DNA of 49,642 bases from JBATTK01 sp049670505 (GCA_049670505.1 JBATTK010000144.1:1-49642), one strand, 5' to 3'. Positions 8,249-16,860 are shown, counted from the first letter of the stretch. Numbers and translations are program-made. The notes: generated by a model from the sequence alone, not told the origin.

Positions 8249-8267
8249 CGTTTAATTCTATTAAACG
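8249..8267 (+). promoter_or_regulatory. Translation-initiation hairpin of the riboswitch expression platform
   Basis: CGTTTAAT and ATTAAACG form a perfect 8-bp stem with a 3-base loop ending two bases before the receptor ATG at 8270. Alternative partners are available: CGGGA (8207-8211) can pair with TCCCG (8246-8250), overlapping the stem base. The arrangement fits control of ribosome access; no T-run is present, so transcription termination is less likely. Confidence 0.5.
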
Positions 8268-8269
8268 AA

Positions 8270-10135
8270 ATGAACAACAAATTTTTAGGCTGTTGTGCCG
8301 CTATCTTGGCGTGTACGGGCGTCGCCGCACAGGCACAACAGAATGATTCTACACAACTTCAACAATTGGATGAAGTAGTAGTAAGCGATTCCCGTTTTCC
8401 ATTAAAAAGGGAAAATTCCGGAAAAACGGTCATTAAGATTAGCCCGGAAGAGCTAGAACAAAATCAAGGTAAGACGGTTGCAGAGGTTATCAATACCAAA
8501 AGCGGTATAGAAATTGCCGGAAGCAGGGGCAGGGACGGATCGGTTCTAGGTGTTTTTGCCAGAGGGGGTAGGGGAAATCAAGTTTTGGTGATTATAGATG
8601 GGGTACGGGTTTCCGATCCATCTTCTACTTCCCAGGAGTATGATTTGCGTTTACTCTCCTTGGCTACCATTGAATCCATTGAAATCATTAAAGGCGCAGC
8701 AAGTACACTTTATGGAACCAACGCCGCAACGGCGGTCATCAATATTGTGACCAAGAAGGCTTCCGGCAATAAAATAGCCGCAAATTTTCAATCGAGTTTG
8801 GGAACCAACCAGACTTCCGAAGATCAAAATTATAATATTTCCGATTTTTCCAATAGTGCGCGGATCCATGGTAGCTTATCAAAGTTTACATACTCCGTTG
8901 GTTTTTCCAATAGATATTCGGAAGGCCTTTCCGCTATTATTACTCCAGAAAATGAAGAGGATAATTTTTCTAATAGTAGTACGGACATAAAACTGGGATA
9001 TCGGTTCACGGATACTTTTAGTGTAACGCTTTATGGAAATCAGACCAAATTGAATACGCAATTTGATCAGCCCTCCGGATTTTTGGATGCTCCTTTTGAG
9101 TTTATAAGTGATCAAAATAGGATAGGTCTTTCATCTATATTCAATTATGAAAAAGGTTCTTTGCATCTAAATGGTGCATATACCGATTATGATTCCGAAA
9201 GTATTTCGGCATTCCCCAGCATGTTCAAGGCTTCAAATTACGTAGCGGACGTATATAACAAGTATACCTTCAATGATACATTTTATACTATTCTTGGCCT
9301 AAACTATTTGAACGATAAGGCGGAGTTTGGTTCCACGGCAGATTTCACTATTATTGACCCCTATGCCAATGTGGTCTATATTTCCCCTTTTGGCCTGAAC
9401 GTTAATGCCGGTGTTCGATTAAATAACCATTCGGAATACGGAACTAATGTTGTATATAATATAAACCCGTCTTTTTCCTTTAAAACGGATGAAGGTTATC
9501 TAAAAATATTGAGTTCCTATGCAACATCCTATATAACCCCATCACTGACACAGTTATTTGGAGATTTTGGCGCCAATCCGGATTTAGAGCCAGTGGATAA
9601 TCGTACTATCGAAGGTGGATTGGAATATGTCATTGATAAACGACTTCGGTTAAATGCCCTTTACTTTAATAGGAAAGAGGAAAACTTCATTACGTTCGAC
9701 CAGGATTTTAGGAGTATCAATGCGGAAGAAACCATAGATGCACAAGGGGTAGAGGTGGAGGTAGATTGGCTTCCGATAGATGAATTGCGTTTTAACGCCA
9801 ATTATACCTATACTGAAAGAAAAGGGGACAACGCCATCAGGATTCCAAAACATAAGATCAATGCCTCATTGGCCTATATGATTTCAAAGCGTACCAATGC
9901 TTCTATAAACTATGGGCTAACGGGAGAGCGTTTGGATACGGATTTTAATACCTTTACAGATGTAGCACTCTCTTCTTTTTCCTTAGTGGACCTATATGCG
10001 AGCCATGAATTGATGCCCGGGAAACTAAAGTTGTTCGTTAATGTAAACAACATGTTTAATGAAAACTATACCGAAGTAATAGGTTTTACGACTAGGGGAA
10101 GAAATATTAGAATAGGGATGAACCTGAATTTTTAA
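8270..10135 (+). CDS. btuB: TonB-dependent vitamin B12 receptor, BtuB-like
   Basis: Outer-membrane beta-barrel that takes up cobalamin using TonB energy. I choose the ATG at 8270, which gives a clean signal peptide (MNNKFLGCCAAILACTGVAAQAQ) and 621 residues, close to E. coli BtuB. An upstream in-frame ATG at 8195 would translate the expression platform. A TonB-box-like LDEVVVSDSR follows the signal, then a plug domain (VFARGGRGNQVLVIIDGVRV and IEIIKGAASTLYGTNAATAVINIVT) and the barrel, ending in the C-terminal aromatic signature (IRIGMNLNF). The riboswitch immediately upstream identifies the ligand class. The gene for a second binding protein starts 20 bases downstream. Confidence 0.93.
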   Translation: MNNKFLGCCAAILACTGVAAQAQQNDSTQLQQLDEVVVSDSRFPLKRENSGKTVIKISPEELEQNQGKTVAEVINTKSGIEIAGSRGRDGSVLGVFARGGRGNQVLVIIDGVRVSDPSSTSQEYDLRLLSLATIESIEIIKGAASTLYGTNAATAVINIVTKKASGNKIAANFQSSLGTNQTSEDQNYNISDFSNSARIHGSLSKFTYSVGFSNRYSEGLSAIITPENEEDNFSNSSTDIKLGYRFTDTFSVTLYGNQTKLNTQFDQPSGFLDAPFEFISDQNRIGLSSIFNYEKGSLHLNGAYTDYDSESISAFPSMFKASNYVADVYNKYTFNDTFYTILGLNYLNDKAEFGSTADFTIIDPYANVVYISPFGLNVNAGVRLNNHSEYGTNVVYNINPSFSFKTDEGYLKILSSYATSYITPSLTQLFGDFGANPDLEPVDNRTIEGGLEYVIDKRLRLNALYFNRKEENFITFDQDFRSINAEETIDAQGVEVEVDWLPIDELRFNANYTYTERKGDNAIRIPKHKINASLAYMISKRTNASINYGLTGERLDTDFNTFTDVALSSFSLVDLYASHELMPGKLKLFVNVNNMFNENYTEVIGFTTRGRNIRIGMNLNF

Positions 10136-10155
10136 TAGGATACACAAGATAAAAA

Positions 10156-11097
10156 ATGTTGAAAGTCTGCTCTTTTTTGCCCGCGGTAACACAGATGATC
10201 TATGATATGGGCCTACAGGATTATTTGCATGGGATTACCTTTGAGTGTCCTGAACGGGCCCTGAGCGAAAAACGTTCCGTAGTGCGTTGCGTGTTGGAGG
10301 GTAAAACATATAGCAGCCAGGAAATAGATGCCTTGTTTTCCGCAAGTAAAAATCAGGGGAAGCGTTTATATTATGTTGATGAACCACTTTTGGCCGAGAT
10401 TTCTCCCGACATTATTTTTACCCAGGACGTATGCGAAGTCTGTCAGATCGATACGGCCTGTACCGCCGCTGCCGTAGCCAATTTGGAGCGGCAGCCCCAA
10501 TTGATATCCATAAGTCCGGAATCATTGGAAGATGTGTTTAAAACGGCTATTACCATAGCTACAGCTCTTGGGAAGGAGGAAAACGCGTATAGATACCTAG
10601 AAGACCTTCAGCATAGAATCGATACGATAATCGATACATTAAGGTGCAACAAAGCAATGCCCAAACGGGTAATGTTGATGGAATGGATAGCGCCAATTTA
10701 TAATTGCGGGCATTGGATACCCCATCAAATTGCATATGCAGGGGGTATCGACATGCTTTCCAACCCATCAGGGGATAGTATCGTAACGCCATGGGAGAAA
10801 ATTTTAAAGTATGATCCGGAAGTTTTGGTGATTGCGCCTTGCGGTTTTAAGATAGACCGTGCCTTGGAAGAAATGCATTTGCTCAGTGAAAAGAAAGGAT
10901 GGGCCGAATTAAAGGCTGTACGGAATAATGCGGTTTTTTTGGCGGATTTTGATCTGTTTACCCAACCTTCCGCCGGTACTTTAGTGAACGGTATTGAATT
11001 ATTGGCGGGACTTTTCCATCCAGAAATCATAACTGTCCCTACGCCGTTGCTTTCAAAATATAGCAGGTTGGATGTTTCTATAAAAGTCCAAAGATAA
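10156..11097 (+). CDS. BtuF-like cobalamin-binding protein without signal peptide
   Basis: A 313-residue protein of the periplasmic-binding-protein fold (PF01497-like) in an apparent operon with the B12 receptor, 20 bases after it. The family opening RVxSLxPA/VTE is seen as KVCSFLPAVTQMIYDMG. Other marks are PDIIFTQDVCEVC, the central helix region, and IAYAGGIDMLSNP. There is no signal peptide or lipobox: the protein starts directly at the first strand of the fold, as in a group of cytosolic-looking COG0614 proteins from B12 loci. It may be a cytosolic corrinoid-binding protein or use an unseen export route. A strong terminator follows. Confidence 0.85.
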   Translation: MLKVCSFLPAVTQMIYDMGLQDYLHGITFECPERALSEKRSVVRCVLEGKTYSSQEIDALFSASKNQGKRLYYVDEPLLAEISPDIIFTQDVCEVCQIDTACTAAAVANLERQPQLISISPESLEDVFKTAITIATALGKEENAYRYLEDLQHRIDTIIDTLRCNKAMPKRVMLMEWIAPIYNCGHWIPHQIAYAGGIDMLSNPSGDSIVTPWEKILKYDPEVLVIAPCGFKIDRALEEMHLLSEKKGWAELKAVRNNAVFLADFDLFTQPSAGTLVNGIELLAGLFHPEIITVPTPLLSKYSRLDVSIKVQR

Positions 11098-11132
11098 AAA
11101 ACGCCCCGTAAAAACTTACGGGGCCGTTTTTT
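11096..11132 (+). terminator. Intrinsic terminator of the B12 receptor operon
   Basis: A perfect 8-bp GC-rich stem (CCCCGTAA / TTACGGGG at 11104-11111 and 11116-11123, loop AAAC) is followed by CCG and a run of six T. A-rich sequence on the other side lets it also stop the convergent minus-strand gene. Confidence 0.92.
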
Positions 11133-11150
11133 ACTAAAAATTGTTGGATT

Positions 11151-12290
11151 CTAATTTGATACTTTCCTATCCCCATTCTTACTTTTTACAATATAAAGAT
11201 CTCCTCTAGGCAAAGTGCTTATTATCTGTTTTTCTTCTGTCCCATCATTAACCCTCTGGCTTAGTATTTTTTGACCGGAAAAATTAAAGATTTCTATCAG
11301 ATAAGGTTGAGCTATCTGTTCATCAATTGGCTGCGGGCATATAGTACAAGTACCGCCGCCGGGGTCGCCAGGATTTCCAGCTGATGCTGAATACGTAAAC
11401 TTAAACTTTTTAATGTTATCACTTTCATTTGATTCATCATTGGTGTTGGTTTGATCGACTTGAATAAACATGTAATACTGTTTTCCTGGATCTAAATTCA
11501 AAGCCCCTAGATTATCGGAATTCGTAATAAGTTGATTATGAAACAAGCCACTCGTTGAATTGGGCGATCTAGCTGGAACCGATAAAATTTTAAATTCTGT
11601 AGCACCTCCAATACTGGATGATGAGCCTACAAAAAGTCTTGCATCGGTGGCTTTAGAATTGGCGTTACCTGTATTTTTCACATCAAAATTAATTTCAAAA
11701 AATTGATTTCTTCTCAAAATAGGAGTTTCATTATTTAAAGGATTGAATAATTGCCCATTACCATTGGTGATACCTATTCTAGGAATATTAAGATTGGGTT
11801 TTGTAGTATCACCCGGTCCATCACCACCTCCATCACAACCTCCCCTTCGACTTCGTCTTGCAGTGATGTAAATTGAATTATTGTCATAAAAATCGGAAGG
11901 AAATTTAAGATCGATTACCTGCACCCTCATACGATATAAATTAGGTACTCCTGCACTAGTGGTATTAAAAAAGTCATACCCATAGTTATCAAAAAAATCA
12001 AGATTCGACCGAAACGAATATGCATCCGTATTGGGATTGCTAACATTTATAGTTTTAACAACAGTCCACTTACTCTTTGAGTAATCATATATCTGTATTG
12101 AATAAGCAGAAGCAAAACGTTTATGTCTGCTATCTGCAATCCAATCTAGACTAAGCCTATTTACAAAACAACCATCATATTCTACAACTCCAATATTAAC
12201 TCTTGGAGGAGGAAATTTTGAGAACGTTTGAGAATAAAAATGTTGAAAAGAGAGAAGAATAATTATAAAAATACAGTAATTCTTTTTCAT
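11151..12290 (-). CDS. Secreted CARDB-like protein with probable type IX sorting domain
   Basis: A 379-residue exported protein. It starts with a Sec signal peptide (MKKNYCIFIIILLSFQHFYSQ), has an N-terminal beta-rich region (about 30-150) and a Gly/Asp-rich linker (about 150-165). A CARDB-type adhesion domain follows (about 190-300: FDVKNTGNANSKATDARLFVGSSS ... LDPGKQYYMFIQVDQ, marks quoted in parts). The last 60 residues (PYLIEIFNFSGQ ... LPRGDLYIVKS) resemble a C-terminal T9SS sorting domain, so cell-surface or secreted location is likely. The gene is more AT-rich than its neighbours. Substrate or role unknown. Confidence 0.8.
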   Translation of the reverse strand: MKKNYCIFIIILLSFQHFYSQTFSKFPPPRVNIGVVEYDGCFVNRLSLDWIADSRHKRFASAYSIQIYDYSKSKWTVVKTINVSNPNTDAYSFRSNLDFFDNYGYDFFNTTSAGVPNLYRMRVQVIDLKFPSDFYDNNSIYITARRSRRGGCDGGGDGPGDTTKPNLNIPRIGITNGNGQLFNPLNNETPILRRNQFFEINFDVKNTGNANSKATDARLFVGSSSSIGGATEFKILSVPARSPNSTSGLFHNQLITNSDNLGALNLDPGKQYYMFIQVDQTNTNDESNESDNIKKFKFTYSASAGNPGDPGGGTCTICPQPIDEQIAQPYLIEIFNFSGQKILSQRVNDGTEEKQIISTLPRGDLYIVKSKNGDRKVSN

Positions 12291-12298
12291 AGTATTGT

Positions 12299-12340
12299 TT
12301 TACATTTAAAATAAGTAAAATAAATCTTACTAAATGTAAA
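12299..12340. promoter_or_regulatory. Perfect 10-bp inverted repeat upstream of the CARDB-like gene
   Basis: TTTACATTTA (12299-12308) and TAAATGTAAA (12331-12340) are separated by 22 AT-rich bases and begin 9 bases upstream of the minus-strand start codon. This is either an operator-like site or a leader stem. Arm-to-arm spacing of about three helical turns fits binding of a dimeric regulator, but the region is AT-rich and this is inference. Confidence 0.35.
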
Positions 12341-12388
12341 GAAAATAACTATGCTATATATCTAATTGTATTAAATAATCATTAAGTG

Positions 12389-13885
12389 TTATTTAATGAT
12401 AATCTGCTTGTCCAAATACATATTATCCTTAAGCAGGGTGAACATTTTTGAATTGGTCATTGTTTTTGCAGGCATCTTTACCGTAAAATCCCTTTTGGCG
12501 GATATCCCGGTAATCTCCTGTAGGGCACGTGCCAATAGAGGTTCATTAACATCTCCGAGCACACCTAGGTTGGCCAGATCTTCCTCTAAAGGAACATCCG
12601 GTGCAAAACCGTTCGTATAGTCCAGAAATCCAACGGAATTTTCGTTTCTACCTACTAAAGGTTGTATCGCCCAGCTATTATTGGAATTGATGTTATCTTC
12701 CCTATCCGGATTGTAGATATAATCATTGCCCGGATCATCTACCATGGTCAAGGAGAATTCATTTTTTCCCGTGGTGGTCTCACCTATGAGCACAACATCT
12801 ATATAGGGATTTAATCCATTGATGACCAATTCGCTGGAAGATGCACTTCCATTTGTAACAAGAATAAAGACACGATTTAAATTTAAGCTATTTATAGGTG
12901 AGTTGTCTCCCGTGGTAGCTGCAAAAAAATCGTTCAATTGACTAGAGCTAAGTTGCGGTTGTATTTTGTCATTCCAACGTTGTCTAATATATAGCTCATT
13001 CGTATTGGTTCCGTATATCATACTGGCCAATAATCTTGAGGAGTTGACAGATCCTCCCGGATTGTAACGAAAATCCAATACTAAATCCGTCACCCCAGCG
13101 GTTTTTAAGTCTCCAAAGGCATCGTTAAGATCTTCATCGAACTCATCGGTAAATCTGTTATACATCAAATAACCAATTTTTTGTCCACCCACATCATAAG
13201 ATTGGGTAATAAAGACAGGATTCTCAACTAAACCCTCTTGCTTGGTCAAGGTAACTTCCCTACCGTTGGGGGTAATTGAATTCGTGACCTGATCTATATC
13301 TGCCATATTAAGCGTATATGTATCGCTGTTCTCGCTAAAAAGCAATTCTGTTATATTATTGTTATCCGGATTATTTATGTCCGAAAACAGGGTTTCGCCG
13401 TTCACACCCGTAAAAATATCCCCTCTAGCAATATCCTTGATAGAAGCGTCCGAATTGGGGACTATATACTGTACGTAACCAAAAACATCATCACTCCCCG
13501 TAAATCGTACCAGGCCAAATTCCAGACCGTTGCTTTTGGAGATGCCGGAAAAGTTCTGTACCAACTCCTCGAAATCTTCGCTTGAAAAACTAAAACGATC
13601 TTCGGAAAATTGTATACTTTCATAGAACTGCGCCGGATCGGTTTCGGAGGCTAAAAATTCGGTATAGTCGGCATCGTTCGCAAATCGATCATCGGCCAGA
13701 TCGGGTACTGAGGCCTGCCAAAAATACCAAAGGTTCATAGCTTGCCACATGAAATTTTGAACGGCGACCTCTTCCGAGTTCGGATTAAGGTTTTGGGTAT
13801 TATTGATGCCATCATCGTCGTTACTACAACTTACGAACAAAAACCCCAGACCCAAAAACAAAAACAAATACTTTCTCATAGTCAA
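12389..13885 (-). CDS. S41-family (tail-specific type) serine protease lipoprotein
   Basis: A 498-residue envelope protease related to C-terminal processing peptidases. The lipoprotein signal ends at Cys20 (LFVSC) followed by SNDDD, typical of Bacteroidota surface or periplasmic lipoproteins. A PDZ-like region spans about 110-220. The S41 core shows VLDFRYNPGGSV (269-280), NGSASSSE with the catalytic serine (345-352) and GETTTGKN, whose Lys374 fits the general base. It appears monocistronic. A weak hairpin (12378-12400) overlaps its stop. Start could be Met1 or Met3; both leave the signal intact. Confidence 0.9.
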   Translation of the reverse strand: MTMRKYLFLFLGLGFLFVSCSNDDDGINNTQNLNPNSEEVAVQNFMWQAMNLWYFWQASVPDLADDRFANDADYTEFLASETDPAQFYESIQFSEDRFSFSSEDFEELVQNFSGISKSNGLEFGLVRFTGSDDVFGYVQYIVPNSDASIKDIARGDIFTGVNGETLFSDINNPDNNNITELLFSENSDTYTLNMADIDQVTNSITPNGREVTLTKQEGLVENPVFITQSYDVGGQKIGYLMYNRFTDEFDEDLNDAFGDLKTAGVTDLVLDFRYNPGGSVNSSRLLASMIYGTNTNELYIRQRWNDKIQPQLSSSQLNDFFAATTGDNSPINSLNLNRVFILVTNGSASSSELVINGLNPYIDVVLIGETTTGKNEFSLTMVDDPGNDYIYNPDREDNINSNNSWAIQPLVGRNENSVGFLDYTNGFAPDVPLEEDLANLGVLGDVNEPLLARALQEITGISAKRDFTVKMPAKTMTNSKMFTLLKDNMYLDKQIIIK

Positions 13886-14111
13886 TTTTTTATTTCAATA
13901 TCACCAATTATCGTTCCAAGAATTTTTGATAATGGTAGGGCTAATCCATAACTTCCCCCTTATACGTACGTAAATGCTTTAAGATTTAGTTTACAATTGT
14001 CTAAAATACTTACATCCAGTACAAAAAAAAATTATTTGTAACAAAAATCGTTGTATATCGTCTTGCTTATGTAAAACACCTATAATGGTTTATACAACAA
14101 CAGAACCAGCA

Positions 14112-14621
14112 ATGAACCAAACAGAGTTTTTAAATGTGGTAATGCCCTTTAAGGATAAGTTGTACAGACTTGCAAAAAGATTGCTGGTCTCTGCGGAAGA
14201 AGCCGAGGATGCAACACAGGAAATTTTGCTCAAGCTTTGGTCCAAGAACAAAACAATGGAGCGTTACAATAATGTGGAGGCGTTTGCCATGACGATGACC
14301 AAAAACTTTTGTCTGGACCGATTAAAATCAAAACAGGCGGGCAATCTAAAATTGGTACATAGCAATTATGCGGATGAACACACTTCCCTACAGAAGGAGA
14401 TAGAGGCAAAAGATAGTGTGGATTGGGTACAACGGATTATGGAAGATTTGCCCGAACAACAAAAACTGGTGTTACAATTAAGGGATGTAGAGGAATATGA
14501 TTTTGAGGAAATAGGGGATTTATTGGATATGAAACCAACGGCGGTTAGAGTGGCTTTGTCCAGGGCAAGAAAAACGGTTAGAGAAAAATTAGTGCAAAAA
14601 CATAGTTATGGAATTGGATAA
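14112..14621 (+). CDS. ECF-type RNA polymerase sigma factor
   Basis: Alternative sigma factor directing RNA polymerase to stress-type promoters. With the ATG at 14112 the protein is 169 residues; an in-frame ATG at 14085 would add nine unconserved residues. Region 2 covers about 10-75 (PFKDKLYRLAKRLL, AEDATQEILLKLW) and region 4 about 110-165 (LPEQQKLVLQLRDVEEYDFEEIG and the helix-turn-helix KPTAVRVALSRARKTV). The downstream membrane gene overlaps by 14 bases, the typical arrangement for a sigma/anti-sigma pair. It probably controls the DUF4252 cluster that follows. Confidence 0.93.
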   Translation: MNQTEFLNVVMPFKDKLYRLAKRLLVSAEEAEDATQEILLKLWSKNKTMERYNNVEAFAMTMTKNFCLDRLKSKQAGNLKLVHSNYADEHTSLQKEIEAKDSVDWVQRIMEDLPEQQKLVLQLRDVEEYDFEEIGDLLDMKPTAVRVALSRARKTVREKLVQKHSYGIG

Positions 14622-15039
14622 GATTGAAAAATTATTGGAAAAGTATTTTGAGGCTACCACTACGGTCGCCGAGGAAGAAACGTTACGGGCCTATTTTTCA
14701 CAAGAAAGTGTGGCAACACATCTAAAACAATATGCCCCTCTATTTCAATATATCATAAAGTCCAAAGAAGAACGGTTCACAGGGCAGGTTCCACTAAAAC
14801 CTAGAAAAAACTATTATAAGTGGATTTCCGTTGCGGCAGTGGCAGTTTTAACATTTGGCATTTATTTTGGTACCGATAGTTATACGGATTACCAAGAACA
14901 AAAAGAGGCGGAATATGCATATAATGAAACAAAAAAAGCATTGAGTCTCTTGGCTGAAAATTTCGGGAAAGGAACCGAAAAAATGGCTTATTTAAACGAG
15001 TTTGAAGAAACAAAGCAAAAAATTTATAACAAAAATTAA
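14608..15039 (+). CDS. Putative anti-sigma factor, single-pass membrane protein
   Basis: A 143-residue protein whose start overlaps the sigma gene by 14 bases. The N-terminal half (about 1-65) is cytosolic and charged and begins with a helix (LDKIEKLLEKYFEATTTVAEEETLRAYF) like those of Bacteroidota anti-sigma or sigma-partner proteins. One transmembrane segment follows (about 71-87: WISVAAVAVLTFGIYFG), then a short periplasmic Glu/Lys-rich helix. It lacks a visible zinc motif. Anti-sigma function is inferred from gene order and topology. Confidence 0.72.
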   Translation: MELDKIEKLLEKYFEATTTVAEEETLRAYFSQESVATHLKQYAPLFQYIIKSKEERFTGQVPLKPRKNYYKWISVAAVAVLTFGIYFGTDSYTDYQEQKEAEYAYNETKKALSLLAENFGKGTEKMAYLNEFEETKQKIYNKN

Positions 15040-15049
15040 AACGATTAAA

Positions 15050-15598
15050 ATGAAAAAGTATATCATAATAGCAGTTATGGCAGTCTTGCCTTTAGCGGGG
15101 TTTTCCCAGTCCTTGTTTGATAAATACGAGGATTTGGACGAAGTTACTTCGGTAATTGTAAACAAGAGTATGTTCAATCTTTTGAGCAAGATAGATGTTG
15201 AGGTGGATGATCAAGAAGCCCAAGATTTTATGGATATTGCCAAAAGCGTCAATAGTTTAAAGGTGTTCACTACCGAGGATAAAGGCATAGGGGCAGATAT
15301 GAAAACCTCTGTGACCAAGTACCTTAAAACTGCCCGTTTAGAAGAATTAATGCGCATTAAGGATAAAGATGCCAATGTAAAGTTTTATATCAAAAGCGGA
15401 AAAGATGAAGATCACGTAAGTGAATTGTTGATGTTCGTTACGGGGATAAAGGATGTAGAGGCCAATGGCAGAAAATTTGAAACGGTATTATTGTCCCTTA
15501 CCGGCGATATAGACCTGAACAAGATCAACTCCCTTACCCAAAAGATGAACCTTCCGAAGGAATTGAACGAAGCGGGTAAAAAGAAAAAAAATAAATAA
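15050..15598 (+). CDS. DUF4252 protein, first of three paralogues
   Basis: Exported 182-residue protein starting at the ATG at 15050, which gives a signal peptide (MKKYIIIAVMAVLPLAGFSQ); an upstream in-frame ATG at 15002 would bury it. The mature part has the DUF4252 pattern also present in the next gene: SLFDKYED near the N-terminus, SLKVFTTEDK, VKFYIKSGKDEDHVSELLMFVTG and LLSLTGDIDLNKI. It lies 10 bases after the anti-sigma gene, so the cluster is probably one operon. Function unknown; location is periplasmic or outer-membrane face. Confidence 0.85.
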   Translation: MKKYIIIAVMAVLPLAGFSQSLFDKYEDLDEVTSVIVNKSMFNLLSKIDVEVDDQEAQDFMDIAKSVNSLKVFTTEDKGIGADMKTSVTKYLKTARLEELMRIKDKDANVKFYIKSGKDEDHVSELLMFVTGIKDVEANGRKFETVLLSLTGDIDLNKINSLTQKMNLPKELNEAGKKKKNK

Positions 15599-15619
15599 TA
15601 ATTTTAAAAATCATCAATC

Positions 15620-16162
15620 ATGAAAAAAATAATCATCATAGTATTAATCGCCTTTTTACCGGCAAGTGGTATCGCACAATCTATTTTTGACCAATATGAA
15701 GATCGAGAAAATGTAGGCACAGTAGTAGTCAGCAAGGGCATGTTCAAAATGTTGGCCTCCATGATGGACATAGAAGGGGATTCCGATGCAGCTGAATTTA
15801 AAGAACTAGCACAAAACATTGACGGTTTAAAAGTTTTTATGACCGAGGATAAAGGTGCTATGGCCGATATGAAAGTTACCGTGGACAAGTATTTAAAGTC
15901 CTCTTCCTTGGAAGAACTATTGCGGGTAAAGGATGAGGATACCAATGTTAGGTTTTACGTGAAGTACGGAAAGGACGATAGCCGTGTAAGCGAACTTTTA
16001 ATGTTCGTTACTGGATTGAACGATTCCCATGTACATGTGGATCACAAGAAATTTGAAACCGTATTGCTTACCTTAACGGGGGATATCGAACTTTCTAAAA
16101 TAGGAATGCTCACCGATAAAATGGACTTGCCCAAGGATTTAAAAAAAGCAAAAAAACAGTAA
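15620..16162 (+). CDS. DUF4252 protein, second paralogue
   Basis: A 180-residue exported protein with signal peptide MKKIIIIVLIAFLPASGIAQ. It shares with the preceding protein the segments SIFDQYED, GLKVFMTEDKGA, VRFYVKYGKDDSRVSELLMFVTGL and LLTLTGDIELSKI, so the two arose by tandem duplication. The gap between the genes is 21 bases. It ends in a lysine-rich tail (DLKKAKKQ), as does its partner (GKKKKNK). Function unknown. Confidence 0.87.
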   Translation: MKKIIIIVLIAFLPASGIAQSIFDQYEDRENVGTVVVSKGMFKMLASMMDIEGDSDAAEFKELAQNIDGLKVFMTEDKGAMADMKVTVDKYLKSSSLEELLRVKDEDTNVRFYVKYGKDDSRVSELLMFVTGLNDSHVHVDHKKFETVLLTLTGDIELSKIGMLTDKMDLPKDLKKAKKQ

Positions 16163-16261
16163 GTAGTTTGCCAAAGGCCGCGAAGTAAAGTGACTAAAAC
16201 ATAAATTTAGATACCTTGCCAACTGCCGACGGCTATTCAACAGTCAAAAAAAAACTTCATC

Positions 16262-16801
16262 ATGAAAACATTTATTTCAATTCTTAGCTTGATTCTTTTA
16301 TTGGGACTGACGGCATGTTCCTCTACACAAAGTCTTCAGGAGTATTATGTGGATAGCGCCGAGAATCCCAACTTTATTTCATTAGATGTGCCTACAAGTA
16401 TTCTTAATCTAGAAGAGGCAGATCTCACCAATGGACAGCGGGAAGCACTAGAGTCCTTGAAAAAAATGAATCTTTTGGCCTTTAGGAAGACTGCTAAAAA
16501 TGCAGCGGAATATAAAATAGAAAAGGCCAAAGTAAGGACAATCCTTAAAAATGATGATTTTGTGGAGCTGATGAAGTTAAACTCCGGTTATGGAAAAGGG
16601 GTCATTAAATATTTAGGAGATGAGGACGCCATAGATGAGGTTATCATCTATGGAGATAGTGATGATAAAGGCTTTGCCTTAATACGGGTTTTGGGAGACA
16701 ATATGAATCCCGCGCATTTGGTACAATTGATCCAGGCCATACAAAAATCCGATTATGATGGTGAAGGTTTGGGAGAAATCGGAAAGTTTTTAAAGGGTTA
16801 G
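16262..16801 (+). CDS. DUF4252-like lipoprotein, third and most divergent member
   Basis: A 179-residue lipoprotein (signal ending LTAC, Cys19, then SSTQS). The body keeps the general DUF4252 plan: a short N-terminal strand region, a basic central part, then VIIYGDSDDKGFALIRVLGDNMNPAHL and a C-terminal Gly-rich end. Identity to the two upstream paralogues is low. The 99-base gap before it is wider than elsewhere in the cluster, so it could have its own promoter. A strong terminator follows the stop. Confidence 0.75.
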   Translation: MKTFISILSLILLLGLTACSSTQSLQEYYVDSAENPNFISLDVPTSILNLEEADLTNGQREALESLKKMNLLAFRKTAKNAAEYKIEKAKVRTILKNDDFVELMKLNSGYGKGVIKYLGDEDAIDEVIIYGDSDDKGFALIRVLGDNMNPAHLVQLIQAIQKSDYDGEGLGEIGKFLKG

Positions 16802-16824
16802 CACTAACCTTTTAATAGTAATAA

Positions 16825-16860
16825 AATCCCTTCTTGGAAAAATCTAAGAAGGGATTTTTT
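16825..16860 (+). terminator. Intrinsic terminator ending the ECF sigma/DUF4252 cluster
   Basis: A perfect 11-bp stem (AATCCCTTCTT at 16825-16835, AAGAAGGGATT at 16846-16856) with a 10-base loop is followed by a T-run. It separates the cluster from mscS. Confidence 0.93.
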
